From Arthrobacter sp. 18067 (lineage in GTDB: Bacteria > Actinomycetota > Actinomycetes > Actinomycetales > Micrococcaceae): a DNA stretch of 64,000 nt. The translations under genes and the position numbers were made by a program. A model generated the notes under the pieces. It was given only the letters and a program-made list of their open reading frames with translations. It did no database searches and was not told where the DNA came from. The DNA is taken from positions 1-64,000 of the forward strand of contig NZ_CACSJJ010000009.1 of NCBI RefSeq assembly GCF_902706295.1, given 5' to 3'. Below, in pieces: positions 45,237-53,754 of this stretch (within the stretch, counting starts at the first letter, position 1; each line of letters begins with the position of its first letter).

Positions 45237-46733
45237 GTGTCACATCATCGGATTGCACCCAACGTCGACGATTCATCGGACCAGCTTGCCGCCGCCCTTG
45301 CTGCCCTGAGGACCGAGCTGGAGCTTCCTGGTACGTATCCCGCAGCTGCCGTGGAAGAAGCACGCCAAGCCGTGCAAACCCTTAAGTTGCCGGACCGGGA
45401 CTTGCGCGATATCCCTTTTGTGACCATCGACCCTGCGACGTCGACAGACCTGGACCAGGCATTGTTCATAGACCGCTCCGGTGACGGCTACAAGGTTTTC
45501 TATGCCATCGCCGACGTGCCGGCCTTCGTGGTTCCCGGCGGCGCCCTGGATGCCGAAACACGGCAGCGCGGGCAGACGTTCTACGCTCCTGACGGGCGGA
45601 TCCCCCTGCACCCCGAGGTCATCAGCGAAAACGCCGGAAGCCTGCTGGCCGGCCAGGTCTGCAGTGCTTTCGTCTGGGAATTCGACCTGGATGTGGAAGC
45701 GGAGGTGGTGGCAGTTTCGATGGCCCGCGCTGTTGTTCGCAGCACGGCCAAGCTGAGCTACAAAGGCGCCCAGCAGCAGATCGACGACGGAACAGCCCCA
45801 CCTGTCCTGCAGCTCCTGAAAGAAGTTGGCCTCAAGCGCGTTGAGCTCGAACGGCTGCGCGGGGGCGCAAGCCTCAACATGCCGGAACAGGAAATAGTTC
45901 AAGCGACCGACGGCGGCGGGTACAGGATCGCTGCCGCCCCGTCCTTGCCTGTGGAGGACTGGAACGCCCAGATCTCCCTCATGACCGGCATGGCCGCCGC
46001 CCAAATGATGCTTGACGGAAAAGTGGGCATCCTGCGGACCATGCCCGCGCCGGACGACCGTTCACTGCTCCATTTCAAGCGGCAGACGGTTGCACTGGGC
46101 AAGCCTTGGGACGGCAAGATCACCTACGGTGAATACCTCCGGACGTTGGACGCATCCGATCCCAAGCAACTGGCCATCCTGCATTCGGCCGGTACGTTGT
46201 TCCGCGGCGCCGGCTACACCCCGTTTGACGGGGACGTGCCCGCCAACGTGGTTCAGGCAGCAATTGGGGCTCCCTACGCGCACACCACCGCACCGCTGCG
46301 GCGGCTCATTGACCGTTTTGTCCTGGTGATCTGCGAAGCCCTTAGCAATAACCAGCAGATACCGGCCTGGGCGCGTGAGGCTTTGCCGTCACTGCCCGAA
46401 ATCATGGCGTCCTCGGACCAGCTGGCCGGACGCCTCGAGCGCGCTGCGCTGGACACTGTGGAAGCGGCGCTGGTGGCCAATCGCATCGGCCAGGAGTTCG
46501 ACGCCGTGGTCATATCCGGGTCCAAGCCTTCGAACGGCAATGCCAACGGAAACGGAACGGGCAATGGAAACGGAAATGGAAACGGGAGCGGTCCGTACGG
46601 CGTCGTCCAGATTGCCGAACCTGCCGTGACTGCCCGCTGCGACGGCGAGTTGGAGTCCGGGACCAAGGTTCGGGTACGGCTGGTGAAGGCCGATATTGCC
46701 AGCCGGGAGATCCGGTTCCAGTTGCTTCCCTGA
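45237..46733 (+). CDS. RNB-domain ribonuclease (RNase II/R family)
   Basis: A 498-residue 3'-5' exoribonuclease of the RNB family. The catalytic aspartates are in FVTIDPATSTDLDQALFID (about residues 62-80), followed by VFYAIADVPAFVVPGG and, later, YAHTTAPLRRLIDRFV. The N-terminal cold-shock domains of RNase II/R are missing: only about 60 residues precede the catalytic domain. Between residues about 430 and 455 there is an Asn-Gly tract (NGNGTGNGNGNGNG) linking to a short C-terminal beta domain that may be the S1-like part. GTG start, leaderless. Confidence 0.92.
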   Translation: MSHHRIAPNVDDSSDQLAAALAALRTELELPGTYPAAAVEEARQAVQTLKLPDRDLRDIPFVTIDPATSTDLDQALFIDRSGDGYKVFYAIADVPAFVVPGGALDAETRQRGQTFYAPDGRIPLHPEVISENAGSLLAGQVCSAFVWEFDLDVEAEVVAVSMARAVVRSTAKLSYKGAQQQIDDGTAPPVLQLLKEVGLKRVELERLRGGASLNMPEQEIVQATDGGGYRIAAAPSLPVEDWNAQISLMTGMAAAQMMLDGKVGILRTMPAPDDRSLLHFKRQTVALGKPWDGKITYGEYLRTLDASDPKQLAILHSAGTLFRGAGYTPFDGDVPANVVQAAIGAPYAHTTAPLRRLIDRFVLVICEALSNNQQIPAWAREALPSLPEIMASSDQLAGRLERAALDTVEAALVANRIGQEFDAVVISGSKPSNGNANGNGTGNGNGNGNGSGPYGVVQIAEPAVTARCDGELESGTKVRVRLVKADIASREIRFQLLP

Positions 46734-46782
46734 CAGCCTTCCCGGCGGCGATCCGGGCTTTGCCGGCGCCAGAGGATAGACT

Positions 46783-47011
46783 AAGCCTGTAGTAATGGAT
46801 GCCCGGTCGTTGATTCAGTTAATTTTTGAACTCAACAAGCCCGCCCCTACGCGATCTTGAGATGTACCAACTGGTCACCAGTGCCAGTACTTAGATAGCC
46901 CGCGATCGGCTTCCACTGGATTTGCTTGCGCGCCCGTTCGTGCTCCGGTACGGCTCCGCCGCCCCCGTTGAGCATGCAGCGCCAATGCCCAAATGAATAA
47001 GGAAACTCCCT
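46783..47011 (+). promoter_or_regulatory. Long 5' leader of the DEAD-box helicase gene
   Basis: About 220 nt separate a candidate -10 (TAGACT, 46777-46782) from the helicase GTG, with no supported gene between. A perfect small hairpin ACTGG-TCA-CCAGT sits at 46870-46882, flanked by GTAC on each side. AAGGAA gives a good ribosome-binding site just before 47012. Long leaders are common on cold-shock helicase and RNA chaperone mRNAs; regulation is inferred. Confidence 0.4.
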
Positions 47012-48718
47012 GTGAGTGAATTGCATACCCATGAAGTCCTGACGGACTCCACCGGAACTGAAACCATCGAGCCCGAGGAAACGATCACCTCGGATGAGAC
47101 GCCCCACGAGATCGAAGAAAAGTCGTTCGCTGACTACAACGTCCGCGCGGACATTGTCGAGTCCTTGGCCGACGCCGGGATCACACACCCCTTCCCCATC
47201 CAGGCAATGACCCTGCCCGTAGCCCTGAGCGGTCACGACATCATTGGCCAGGCGAAGACGGGTACAGGCAAGACACTGGGCTTCGGCATTCCCGCGCTCC
47301 AGCGCGTGGTCGGCCGCGACGACGCCGGCTACGAAAAGCTTGCTGTCCCGGGCGCACCCCAGGCCCTGGTGATCGTCCCCACGCGTGAACTCGCGGTGCA
47401 GGTTGCCAACGACCTCCAGTCCGCATCACGCAAGCGCAACGCCCGCATCGCAACCATCTACGGCGGCCGTGCCTACGAGCCCCAGATTGATGCGCTGCAG
47501 AAGGGTGTCGAAATCGTCGTCGGTACCCCGGGTCGCCTGATCGACCTCTACAAGCAGAAGCACCTGAGCCTGAAGAACGTCAAGATGGTGATTCTTGACG
47601 AGGCCGACGAAATGCTGGACCTTGGCTTCCTCCCGGACGTTGAGACCCTGATCGCCGGCACCCCTGCTGTTCGGCAGACGCTGCTCTTCTCGGCAACGAT
47701 GCCTGGCCCCGTGATTGCGATGGCACGCCGCTACATGACGCAGCCCACCCACATCCGCGCTGCTGATCCGAACGATGAAGGCCTCACCAAGCGCGACATC
47801 CGCCAACTGATCTACCGCGCGCACAGCATGGACAAGACCGAAGTCGTGGCACGTATCCTGCAGTCACGCGGACGCGGCCGGACCATCATCTTCACCAAGA
47901 CCAAGCGCACCGCCGCGAAAGTTGCCGAGGAACTCGTCGACCGCGGATTCGCCGCTGCAGCCATCCACGGCGACCTTGGCCAGGGCGCCCGCGAGCAGGC
48001 CCTCCGGGCCTTCCGCAACAACAAGGTGGACGTCCTGGTAGCAACCGACGTTGCAGCCCGCGGCATCGACGTCGACGACGTCACCCACGTCATCAACTAC
48101 CAGTGCGTTGAAGACGAGAAGATCTACTTGCACCGTGTTGGCCGTACCGGCCGCGCAGGCAACAAGGGCACTGCCGTCACGTTCGTCGACTGGGACGACA
48201 TGCCCCGCTGGGGCCTGATCAACAAGGCCCTGGGGCTCAGCGTTCCCGAGCCCGTTGAGACGTACTCCTCCTCACCGCACCTCTACACCGATCTGGACAT
48301 CCCCGAGGGCACCAAGGGCAGGCTGCCGCGCAACAAGCGCGTCCTCGCCGGCGTAGACGCCGAGGTACTTGAAGACCTCGGCGAGACCGGCAAGAAGAAC
48401 GCGCGCTCCGGCGGTTCCGGCCGTGACGGCGGTCGCGATGGCGGCCGTGGCCGCGACGGGGGACGTGGACGCTCCGGCAAGTCCGGCGACTCCGACTCCA
48501 GCGAATCCAAGGGCGACGGTGGACGCAACCGTACGCGCCGCCGTCGTACGTCAGAAGGCGAAGCAGCCCCGGCTGCTGGTGCCCCGGACGCCCGCACGGC
48601 CGCTACGGACAGCGCCGAAAAGCCTGCAAGGACGCGTCGCACCCGCACGCGCCGCCGCAACGGCGAAGTGGTCTCCGGTGAGACTGCAGCTGCCCAGTCC
48701 GGCAGCGCCGAGGCCTAA
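47012..48718 (+). CDS. DEAD-box ATP-dependent RNA helicase
   Basis: A 568-residue helicase. The Q motif region is FPIQAMTLPVALSGHD, motif I GQAKTGTGKT, motif II VILDEADEMLDLGF, motif III SAT, then the C-terminal domain with IIFTKTKRTA, VATDVAARGIDVDDVTHVIN and HRVGRTGRAG. A long basic tail from about residue 455 is rich in RDGG/GRGR repeats and ends with RRTRTRRRNGE, likely RNA-binding. It resembles RhlE/DeaD helicases of mycobacteria that act in RNA decay and ribosome assembly. The GTG start at 47012 has AAGGAA upstream. The DNA methyltransferase gene begins 8 nt after the stop. Confidence 0.95.
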   Translation: MSELHTHEVLTDSTGTETIEPEETITSDETPHEIEEKSFADYNVRADIVESLADAGITHPFPIQAMTLPVALSGHDIIGQAKTGTGKTLGFGIPALQRVVGRDDAGYEKLAVPGAPQALVIVPTRELAVQVANDLQSASRKRNARIATIYGGRAYEPQIDALQKGVEIVVGTPGRLIDLYKQKHLSLKNVKMVILDEADEMLDLGFLPDVETLIAGTPAVRQTLLFSATMPGPVIAMARRYMTQPTHIRAADPNDEGLTKRDIRQLIYRAHSMDKTEVVARILQSRGRGRTIIFTKTKRTAAKVAEELVDRGFAAAAIHGDLGQGAREQALRAFRNNKVDVLVATDVAARGIDVDDVTHVINYQCVEDEKIYLHRVGRTGRAGNKGTAVTFVDWDDMPRWGLINKALGLSVPEPVETYSSSPHLYTDLDIPEGTKGRLPRNKRVLAGVDAEVLEDLGETGKKNARSGGSGRDGGRDGGRGRDGGRGRSGKSGDSDSSESKGDGGRNRTRRRRTSEGEAAPAAGAPDARTAATDSAEKPARTRRTRTRRRNGEVVSGETAAAQSGSAEA

Positions 48719-48726
48719 AAACCTCA

Positions 48727-49605
48727 ATGACTGAAACTGTTTGGGCGCCGGACGGCGGCAACTTGGTGGTGCACGCGGACAACGCGGAATTCCTCCCTAC
48801 GCTGCCGGACGGCGCCTTCACACTCATTTACGTGGACCCGCCCTTTAATACCGGCCGGGTCCAGCGTCGCCAGGAAACCCGCATGGTCCGCAACGCGGAC
48901 GGTGACGGCGACCGCGTCGGCTTCAAGGGCCGCTCCTACGACACCATCAAGGGCGCCCTGCACAGCTACGACGACGCCTTCAGCGACTACTGGTCGTTCC
49001 TGGAACCCAAGCTCGTAGAGGCTTGGCGGCTGTTGGCTGACGACGGCACCCTGTACCTTCACCTCGATTACCGCGAGGTGCACTATGCCAAGGTGATGCT
49101 CGATGCGATCTTTGGCCGGGAATGCTTCCTCAACGAAATCATCTGGGCCTACGACTACGGCGCCCGCGCCAAGAACCGTTGGCCAACCAAGCACGACAAC
49201 ATCCTGGTGTACGTCAAGAACCCCACCAAGTACCACTTCGACAACGCCGAAGTGGACCGGGAACCGTACATGGCCCCGGGCCTCGTCACGCCTGCCAAAC
49301 GCGAGCTCGGAAAGCTGCCCACGGACGTGTGGTGGCACACCATTGTCTCGCCTACCGGCCGCGAAAAGACCGGATACCCCACTCAGAAGCCCGAAGGACT
49401 GGTGCGCCGGATAGTCTCCGCATCAAGCCGTGAGGGCGACTGGTGCTTGGACTTCTTTGCGGGCTCCGGGACCCTTGGTGCCGTCGCAGCCAAACTGGGC
49501 CGCAGCTTTGTGTGCGTCGACCAGAATGAGCAGGCCATCGAGGTCATGCGGAAACGGCTGGGCAACAAGGCCGTCTTCCACGAGATCCAGCCGGCCAGCC
49601 CCTAG
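48727..49605 (+). CDS. Site-specific DNA methyltransferase (beta-class N4/N6 amino-MTase), solitary
   Basis: A 292-residue methyltransferase. The catalytic motif DPPFNTG is near residue 37, before the target-recognition region, and the AdoMet motif FFAGSGTLG is near residue 243, the order of the beta class. The segment TQKPEGLVRRIV between them is also typical. It should methylate the exocyclic amine of adenine (N6) or cytosine (N4); the target sequence cannot be predicted. No restriction endonuclease, specificity subunit or Vsr is adjacent. It follows the DEAD-box helicase by 8 nt with no clear ribosome-binding site, suggesting coupled translation. Confidence 0.92.
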   Translation: MTETVWAPDGGNLVVHADNAEFLPTLPDGAFTLIYVDPPFNTGRVQRRQETRMVRNADGDGDRVGFKGRSYDTIKGALHSYDDAFSDYWSFLEPKLVEAWRLLADDGTLYLHLDYREVHYAKVMLDAIFGRECFLNEIIWAYDYGARAKNRWPTKHDNILVYVKNPTKYHFDNAEVDREPYMAPGLVTPAKRELGKLPTDVWWHTIVSPTGREKTGYPTQKPEGLVRRIVSASSREGDWCLDFFAGSGTLGAVAAKLGRSFVCVDQNEQAIEVMRKRLGNKAVFHEIQPASP

Positions 49606-49624
49606 AACGCGTTCCAAGCGGGCT

Positions 49625-50233
49625 TCAGGCGACGCCCTTGACGAAAGCCGTCACGGAGTCGGCGATCATCTGCACGGCGATGGCGGAGAGCAACAGGCCG
49701 GCGATCCTGGTAACAAGCTCCACGCCGTTCTCGCCCAGCACGCGCTGGACCACCCCTGCGAAGCGCATTGCCAGGTACAGCGAGGCCAGCACTACCGCGA
49801 TGCCAAGTCCCACGGCCAAATACTCGGACAGTTCGGTGGACTGCTGGACAAAGACCATCACCGCCACGATCGCGCCAGGACCGGCCATCAACGGAGTGCC
49901 CAACGGCACGAACGCGACGTTCTTGTACTTGGCGGCGTTTTCCTCGCCGCTGGTGGACCCCGTCAGCAACTGCAGTGCGATCAGCACCAGCAGCAGGCCA
50001 CCGGCTCCCTGCAAAGCCGCCAGGGAGATGTGCATGTAGTTCAGGATGGACTGGCCGAAGATCGCGAACACGACGATGACACCAGTTGCCACCAAGAGCG
50101 CCTGGAATGCGGAGCGGTTCCTGTCCTTCGCGGACATCCGGGCCGTCAACGACATAAAAATCGGCACAGTTCCCGGTGGATCCATGATCACGAACAGCGT
50201 GACGATCACCGATGCGAGCAACTGCAAATCCAT
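49625..50233 (-). CDS. MarC family membrane protein
   Basis: A 202-residue integral membrane protein with six predicted helices of the MarC/UPF0056 family. Conserved features are FVIMDPPGTVPIF near the N-terminus and FVPLGTPLMAGPGAI in the centre. Despite the name, no drug-resistance role is established. It starts 13 nt after the PHP gene with a G-rich ribosome-binding site and is probably co-transcribed with it. Confidence 0.94.
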   Translation of the reverse strand: MDLQLLASVIVTLFVIMDPPGTVPIFMSLTARMSAKDRNRSAFQALLVATGVIVVFAIFGQSILNYMHISLAALQGAGGLLLVLIALQLLTGSTSGEENAAKYKNVAFVPLGTPLMAGPGAIVAVMVFVQQSTELSEYLAVGLGIAVVLASLYLAMRFAGVVQRVLGENGVELVTRIAGLLLSAIAVQMIADSVTAFVKGVA

Positions 50234-50246
50234 CAGCGGACCCCCA

Positions 50247-51092
50247 TCAACGAACTACCGTACTGCCTGTTGCCAATTCCTCCATCAGTGCCAACACCTC
50301 AGGCGAGGTAGTGTTCTCACCCAAAAGATTCGGCTTCCCTGCTCCGTGGTAGTCAGAGGACCCTGTGACGAGGAGGCCGTGTTCCGCCGCCAAGCCCCGC
50401 AGGAACCCGCGTCCATCCTCAGGGTTGTCCCGATGCTCGACTTCAAGTCCCAGCAGTCCGGCGTCAATCATGTCCCTGTACGTCCGCTCTCCCACGATGC
50501 GTCCCCGCGATGACGCCACCGGGTGGGCGAAGACAGGAACGCCGCCGGCGGCACGAACAAGCTCGACGGCGAACGCCGGGTTGGGCGCGTAGTGCTGCAC
50601 GAAGTACCGCGAATGTGAGGTGAGGATGGACGTAAAGGCTTCCGTCCGATCGGCGACAACGCCGGCGGCGACCAAAGCATCGGCAATGTGAGGGCGCCCC
50701 ACAGTCGCACCCGGTGCCACATGGTGGATGACGTCGTCCCAGGTCAGGGGATAATCCTCGGACAACAAAGTGACCATGTGCTCCGCACGGGTGAGCCGGG
50801 CATCCTTGGACTTGGTGATCTCGTCCAACAATCCCGGGTGGGCGGGGTCGTGGAGGTAGCTCAGCAAATGGACGCTGATGCCCTGTTCGGTCCGGCAGGA
50901 GATTTCCATGCCAGGAACAAAAGCGATGCCGTGTTCCCGGGCAGCTGCAGCCGCTGACTCCCAGCCATCCGTGGAATCGTGGTCAGTCAAAGCTACGGCG
51001 TCCAAGCCTGCCGCCACAGCGGAAATAATCACCCCGGCGGGTGTCTCGGTTCCGTCGGAAACGTTCGAGTGCGCATGCAGGTCTATCCTCAC
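50247..51092 (-). CDS. PHP-domain phosphoesterase (RNase AM / TrpH-like)
   Basis: A 281-residue PHP protein. Metal-binding histidines are in RIDLHAHSNVSDG, ALTDHDSTDGW and FVPGMEISC, then VFAHPVASSRG and TGSSDYHG, covering the usual PHP motifs. Relatives remove phosphate from 3',5'-nucleoside bisphosphates or trim the 5' end of rRNA (RNase AM). The start is a GTG with TAGGCT 6 nt upstream (leaderless). First gene of a PHP-marC pair, divergent from the aminopeptidase. Confidence 0.93.
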   Translation of the reverse strand: MRIDLHAHSNVSDGTETPAGVIISAVAAGLDAVALTDHDSTDGWESAAAAAREHGIAFVPGMEISCRTEQGISVHLLSYLHDPAHPGLLDEITKSKDARLTRAEHMVTLLSEDYPLTWDDVIHHVAPGATVGRPHIADALVAAGVVADRTEAFTSILTSHSRYFVQHYAPNPAFAVELVRAAGGVPVFAHPVASSRGRIVGERTYRDMIDAGLLGLEVEHRDNPEDGRGFLRGLAAEHGLLVTGSSDYHGAGKPNLLGENTTSPEVLALMEELATGSTVVR

Positions 51093-51098
51093 TTTCCC

Positions 51099-51104
51099 AG
51101 CCTA
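51099..51104 (-). promoter_or_regulatory. -10 element of the PHP-marC unit (leaderless)
   Basis: TAGGCT on the minus strand, 6 nt before the GTG at 51092. Confidence 0.6.
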
Positions 51105-51172
51105 TGGGATGCAGCCCGGCTTGGAGCGTTGCGCCGTTGGCCTCCTCACGGAACTGGTGGGACGATGTAACG

Positions 51173-52756
51173 GTGAACGATGCCGAAAACACCCAAAACA
51201 TGGACTCCTCAAACTCCCAGCCGCTGCAAGAGCGCGTCAACAACCGCTCACAGAGGCCCACGTCCGATGCCTTCAAGGCATTCATGGCCAGCAATTGGGC
51301 GCCTGCCCCGCAGGTGACCCCTGCGCGTGACGCCGTTGCAGACCATGCCGCCCGCCGCCGTCGTACCGTCTCCGAACTGTTCAAGGGCGAACGGCTAGTT
51401 GTCCCGGCCGGACCGTTGAAGGTCCGCTCCAACGACTGCGACTACCGCTTCCGCCCCCACTCGGGTTTCGCCCACCTCACAGGTTTGGGCCTGGACCACG
51501 AGCCCGACGCCGTCCTCATCCTGGAGCCGGTTGCGGAAGGAAAGGGCGACGACGGCGGTCACCACACCGCGACGCTCTACTTCCGCCCGCTGGCCGGACG
51601 CGATACCGAACAGTTCTACGCGGACTCCCGCGCCGGCGAGTTCTGGATCGGCGCCCGTCCCACCCTGGCCGAATTCGAAGCCCGGCTGGGCCTGCCCACC
51701 GCGCACATCGCCGAACTCGAGATGGCCATCACCAAGAACGTGGGTGCCCCGGAAATCGGTGGCATTTCCATCAGACTGGTCCGCAAGGTTGATGAGAACA
51801 TCGACGCCCTGGTGGATACGGCACGCTACAACACCGCCAAGGACCCCGAGACCTTGGACCTCGGTGAACTCGACGCCCTGGATGAAAAGCTCAGCGAAGC
51901 ACTCTCCGAACTGCGCCTGCTCAAGGACGAGTGGGAAATCGAACAGATGAGGATCGCCGTTGCGGCTACCGTTGAGGGCTTCGCCGACGTCGTTCGTGCA
52001 CTCCCCCGTGCCTTGACCCACAAGCGCGGCGAGCGTGTTGTGGAGGGTGCCTTCTTTGCCCGCGCCCGTGAGGAAGGCAACGAACTCGGCTACGACACAA
52101 TCGCCGCCTCCGGGAACAACGCCACAGTGCTTCACTGGAACCGAAACTCAGGAACCGTGAACGCCGGCGAACTCCTGCTCCTGGACGCCGGAGTGGAGGC
52201 CGATTCCTTGTACACGGCCGATGTCACCCGCACCCTTCCTGCCACCGGAACCTTCACCGACGTCCAGCGCAAGGTGTACGAGGCCGTTCTCGACGCCGCC
52301 GACGCCGGCTTCGCTGCAGCCCAGCCGGGCGTGAAGTTCCGCGACATCCACACAGCGGCAACCACGGTCCTGGCAGAACGCCTCGCTGAGTGGGGGCTCC
52401 TGCCTGTCTCCGTCGAGGAAGCCATCAGCCCCGAAGGCCAGCAGCACCGCCGTTGGATGCCGCACGGCACCAGCCACCACTTGGGCCTCGACGTCCACGA
52501 CTGCGCCCAGGCCAAGCGCGAGCTCTACCTCGACGGGATCCTCACAGAGGGTATGGTCTTCACCATCGAACCGGGTCTCTACTTCAAGGATGAGGACCTC
52601 GCCATTCCGGAGGAATACCGCGGCATCGGTGTCCGGATCGAGGACGACATCCTGATGACCGCCGACGGCCCCGTCAACCTCAGCGCCGCATTGCCGCGCA
52701 AGGCCGACGACGTTGAGTCCTGGATGGCCGGCATCTACCAGGAGGCGCAGGGCTAA
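51173..52756 (+). CDS. Xaa-Pro aminopeptidase (M24B family)
   Basis: A 527-residue aminopeptidase P. The N-terminal AMP_N domain includes FRPHSGFAHLTGLGLDHEPDAV. The C-terminal pita-bread domain has metal ligands in LLLDAGVEADSLYTADVTRTLPATG (two Asp), HGTSHHLGLDVHD (His), TIEPGLYF and RIEDDILM (Glu). It removes N-terminal residues preceding proline and appears cytosolic. The start is uncertain: GTG 51173 has no good ribosome-binding site, ATG 51200 is an alternative, and an ATG at 51041 would overlap the divergent PHP gene. A terminator follows. Confidence 0.92.
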   Translation: MNDAENTQNMDSSNSQPLQERVNNRSQRPTSDAFKAFMASNWAPAPQVTPARDAVADHAARRRRTVSELFKGERLVVPAGPLKVRSNDCDYRFRPHSGFAHLTGLGLDHEPDAVLILEPVAEGKGDDGGHHTATLYFRPLAGRDTEQFYADSRAGEFWIGARPTLAEFEARLGLPTAHIAELEMAITKNVGAPEIGGISIRLVRKVDENIDALVDTARYNTAKDPETLDLGELDALDEKLSEALSELRLLKDEWEIEQMRIAVAATVEGFADVVRALPRALTHKRGERVVEGAFFARAREEGNELGYDTIAASGNNATVLHWNRNSGTVNAGELLLLDAGVEADSLYTADVTRTLPATGTFTDVQRKVYEAVLDAADAGFAAAQPGVKFRDIHTAATTVLAERLAEWGLLPVSVEEAISPEGQQHRRWMPHGTSHHLGLDVHDCAQAKRELYLDGILTEGMVFTIEPGLYFKDEDLAIPEEYRGIGVRIEDDILMTADGPVNLSAALPRKADDVESWMAGIYQEAQG

Positions 52757-52776
52757 GCCCGGCCGCACTGCTTTGC

Positions 52777-52816
52777 AAAAGGGAAGGCCACCGGAGATCC
52801 GGTGGCCTTCCCTTAT
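52777..52816. terminator. Terminator after the aminopeptidase gene
   Basis: A perfect 16-bp stem (52779-52794 with 52799-52814), loop AGAT, with A and T ends. It lies between convergent genes. Confidence 0.9.
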
Positions 52817-52850
52817 TCAGAACTTATTCTTGTCCAGTGCTTATCCAGGT

Positions 52851-53678
52851 CTACTGCTTGGACGAACCTTCGGAGCCGGACTCACGTCCATCCCCTTGCG
52901 GCGCGTTCTGGCCTTCAGTGACGCGGACACCGTACTGCGGACGGCCGTCGGGCAGGTCCGGGTAACGGACGGCTGCCGGCGCCGGGTTCTGAACGGGCTC
53001 CTGGGCGGCAGGCGCCGTTGTCCCGGCCGCTGCGTCCTGTCCCTCCGGGACGCCGGCGGTGGGCTCGGGGCCGCGCTGGCCGTAGGGATCGTTCCAGGTG
53101 GAAGGACGCTCCGGAGCCTGACCTGGCTGCTGCAGTGGAGGATTCTGGGGTCCGTAGTTTGGGGCCTGGGCCGTGGCTGCCTGCGATGGGTTCATGGGCA
53201 ATTGCTGGAGTAGCCGCCGGGCTTCGTGCGCAGCCTCCACGGCAACGATGACATCGTAGTTGGTCGCCACCACCTGGCTGGTGGAGGTGAAGTCACGCTT
53301 CCCGCGTTGCGTGGCGTACGTGACGATTCCAAAGAGCATGAAGAACGCCGCGCCCATCAGCACGGAGGTGATGATGGAGAACGGACCACCTGCAGGGGTG
53401 AAGAAGGAGAGCATGACACCGACGAAAAGGCCGAACCACATGCCGCTCAAAGCGCCCGACAACGCCACCCGCGGGTAGCTCAGGCGACCGGTCACCCGCT
53501 CCACCATTTTGAGGTCGTTGCCCACGATCGACACCAGCTGAACCGGGAACTGCTGGTCCGCAAGGTAGTCCACCGCCTTCTGGGCATCCAAATACGAGGT
53601 GTATGAGCCCACAGTGTCGCCTTGGGGGACGCTGCGGGATTCCTCTACGGCTTTGGGAGCACCAAAAATGTTAGACAT
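52851..53678 (-). CDS. General stress protein 17M-like (YflT domain) membrane protein
   Basis: A 275-residue protein. Residues about 20-75 form a YflT/heat-induced stress domain (VGSYTSYLDAQKAVDYLADQ and QLVSIVGNDL). Two membrane helices follow at about 80-102 and 106-126, then a short charged segment. The last 120 residues are Pro/Gln/Ala-rich and disordered (YGPQNPPLQQPGQ...). The ATG at 53678 starts the conserved part; the reading frame stays open for another 650 nt upstream but runs antisense through the neighbouring gene. Function is unknown beyond the stress-protein family name. Confidence 0.85.
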   Translation of the reverse strand: MSNIFGAPKAVEESRSVPQGDTVGSYTSYLDAQKAVDYLADQQFPVQLVSIVGNDLKMVERVTGRLSYPRVALSGALSGMWFGLFVGVMLSFFTPAGGPFSIITSVLMGAAFFMLFGIVTYATQRGKRDFTSTSQVVATNYDVIVAVEAAHEARRLLQQLPMNPSQAATAQAPNYGPQNPPLQQPGQAPERPSTWNDPYGQRGPEPTAGVPEGQDAAAGTTAPAAQEPVQNPAPAAVRYPDLPDGRPQYGVRVTEGQNAPQGDGRESGSEGSSKQ

Positions 53679-53742
53679 AGCCCCATTGTGTCTCATGGAC
53701 ATGTGTGGCGGCTGGAATTCAGCTAAAAGAGAGCAGACTCGG

Positions 53743-53748
53743 TAGCCT
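53743..53748 (+). promoter_or_regulatory. -10 element of the MgtE_N-CBS gene (leaderless)
   Basis: TAGCCT, 6 nt before the ATG at 53755. Confidence 0.6.
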
Positions 53749-53754
53749 GTAAAC

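Noticed and set aside
48727..49605. Restriction-modification or phage-defence system around the methyltransferase
   Set aside because: No endonuclease, specificity subunit, helicase-nuclease of defence type or toxin gene is adjacent; the neighbours are housekeeping genes.
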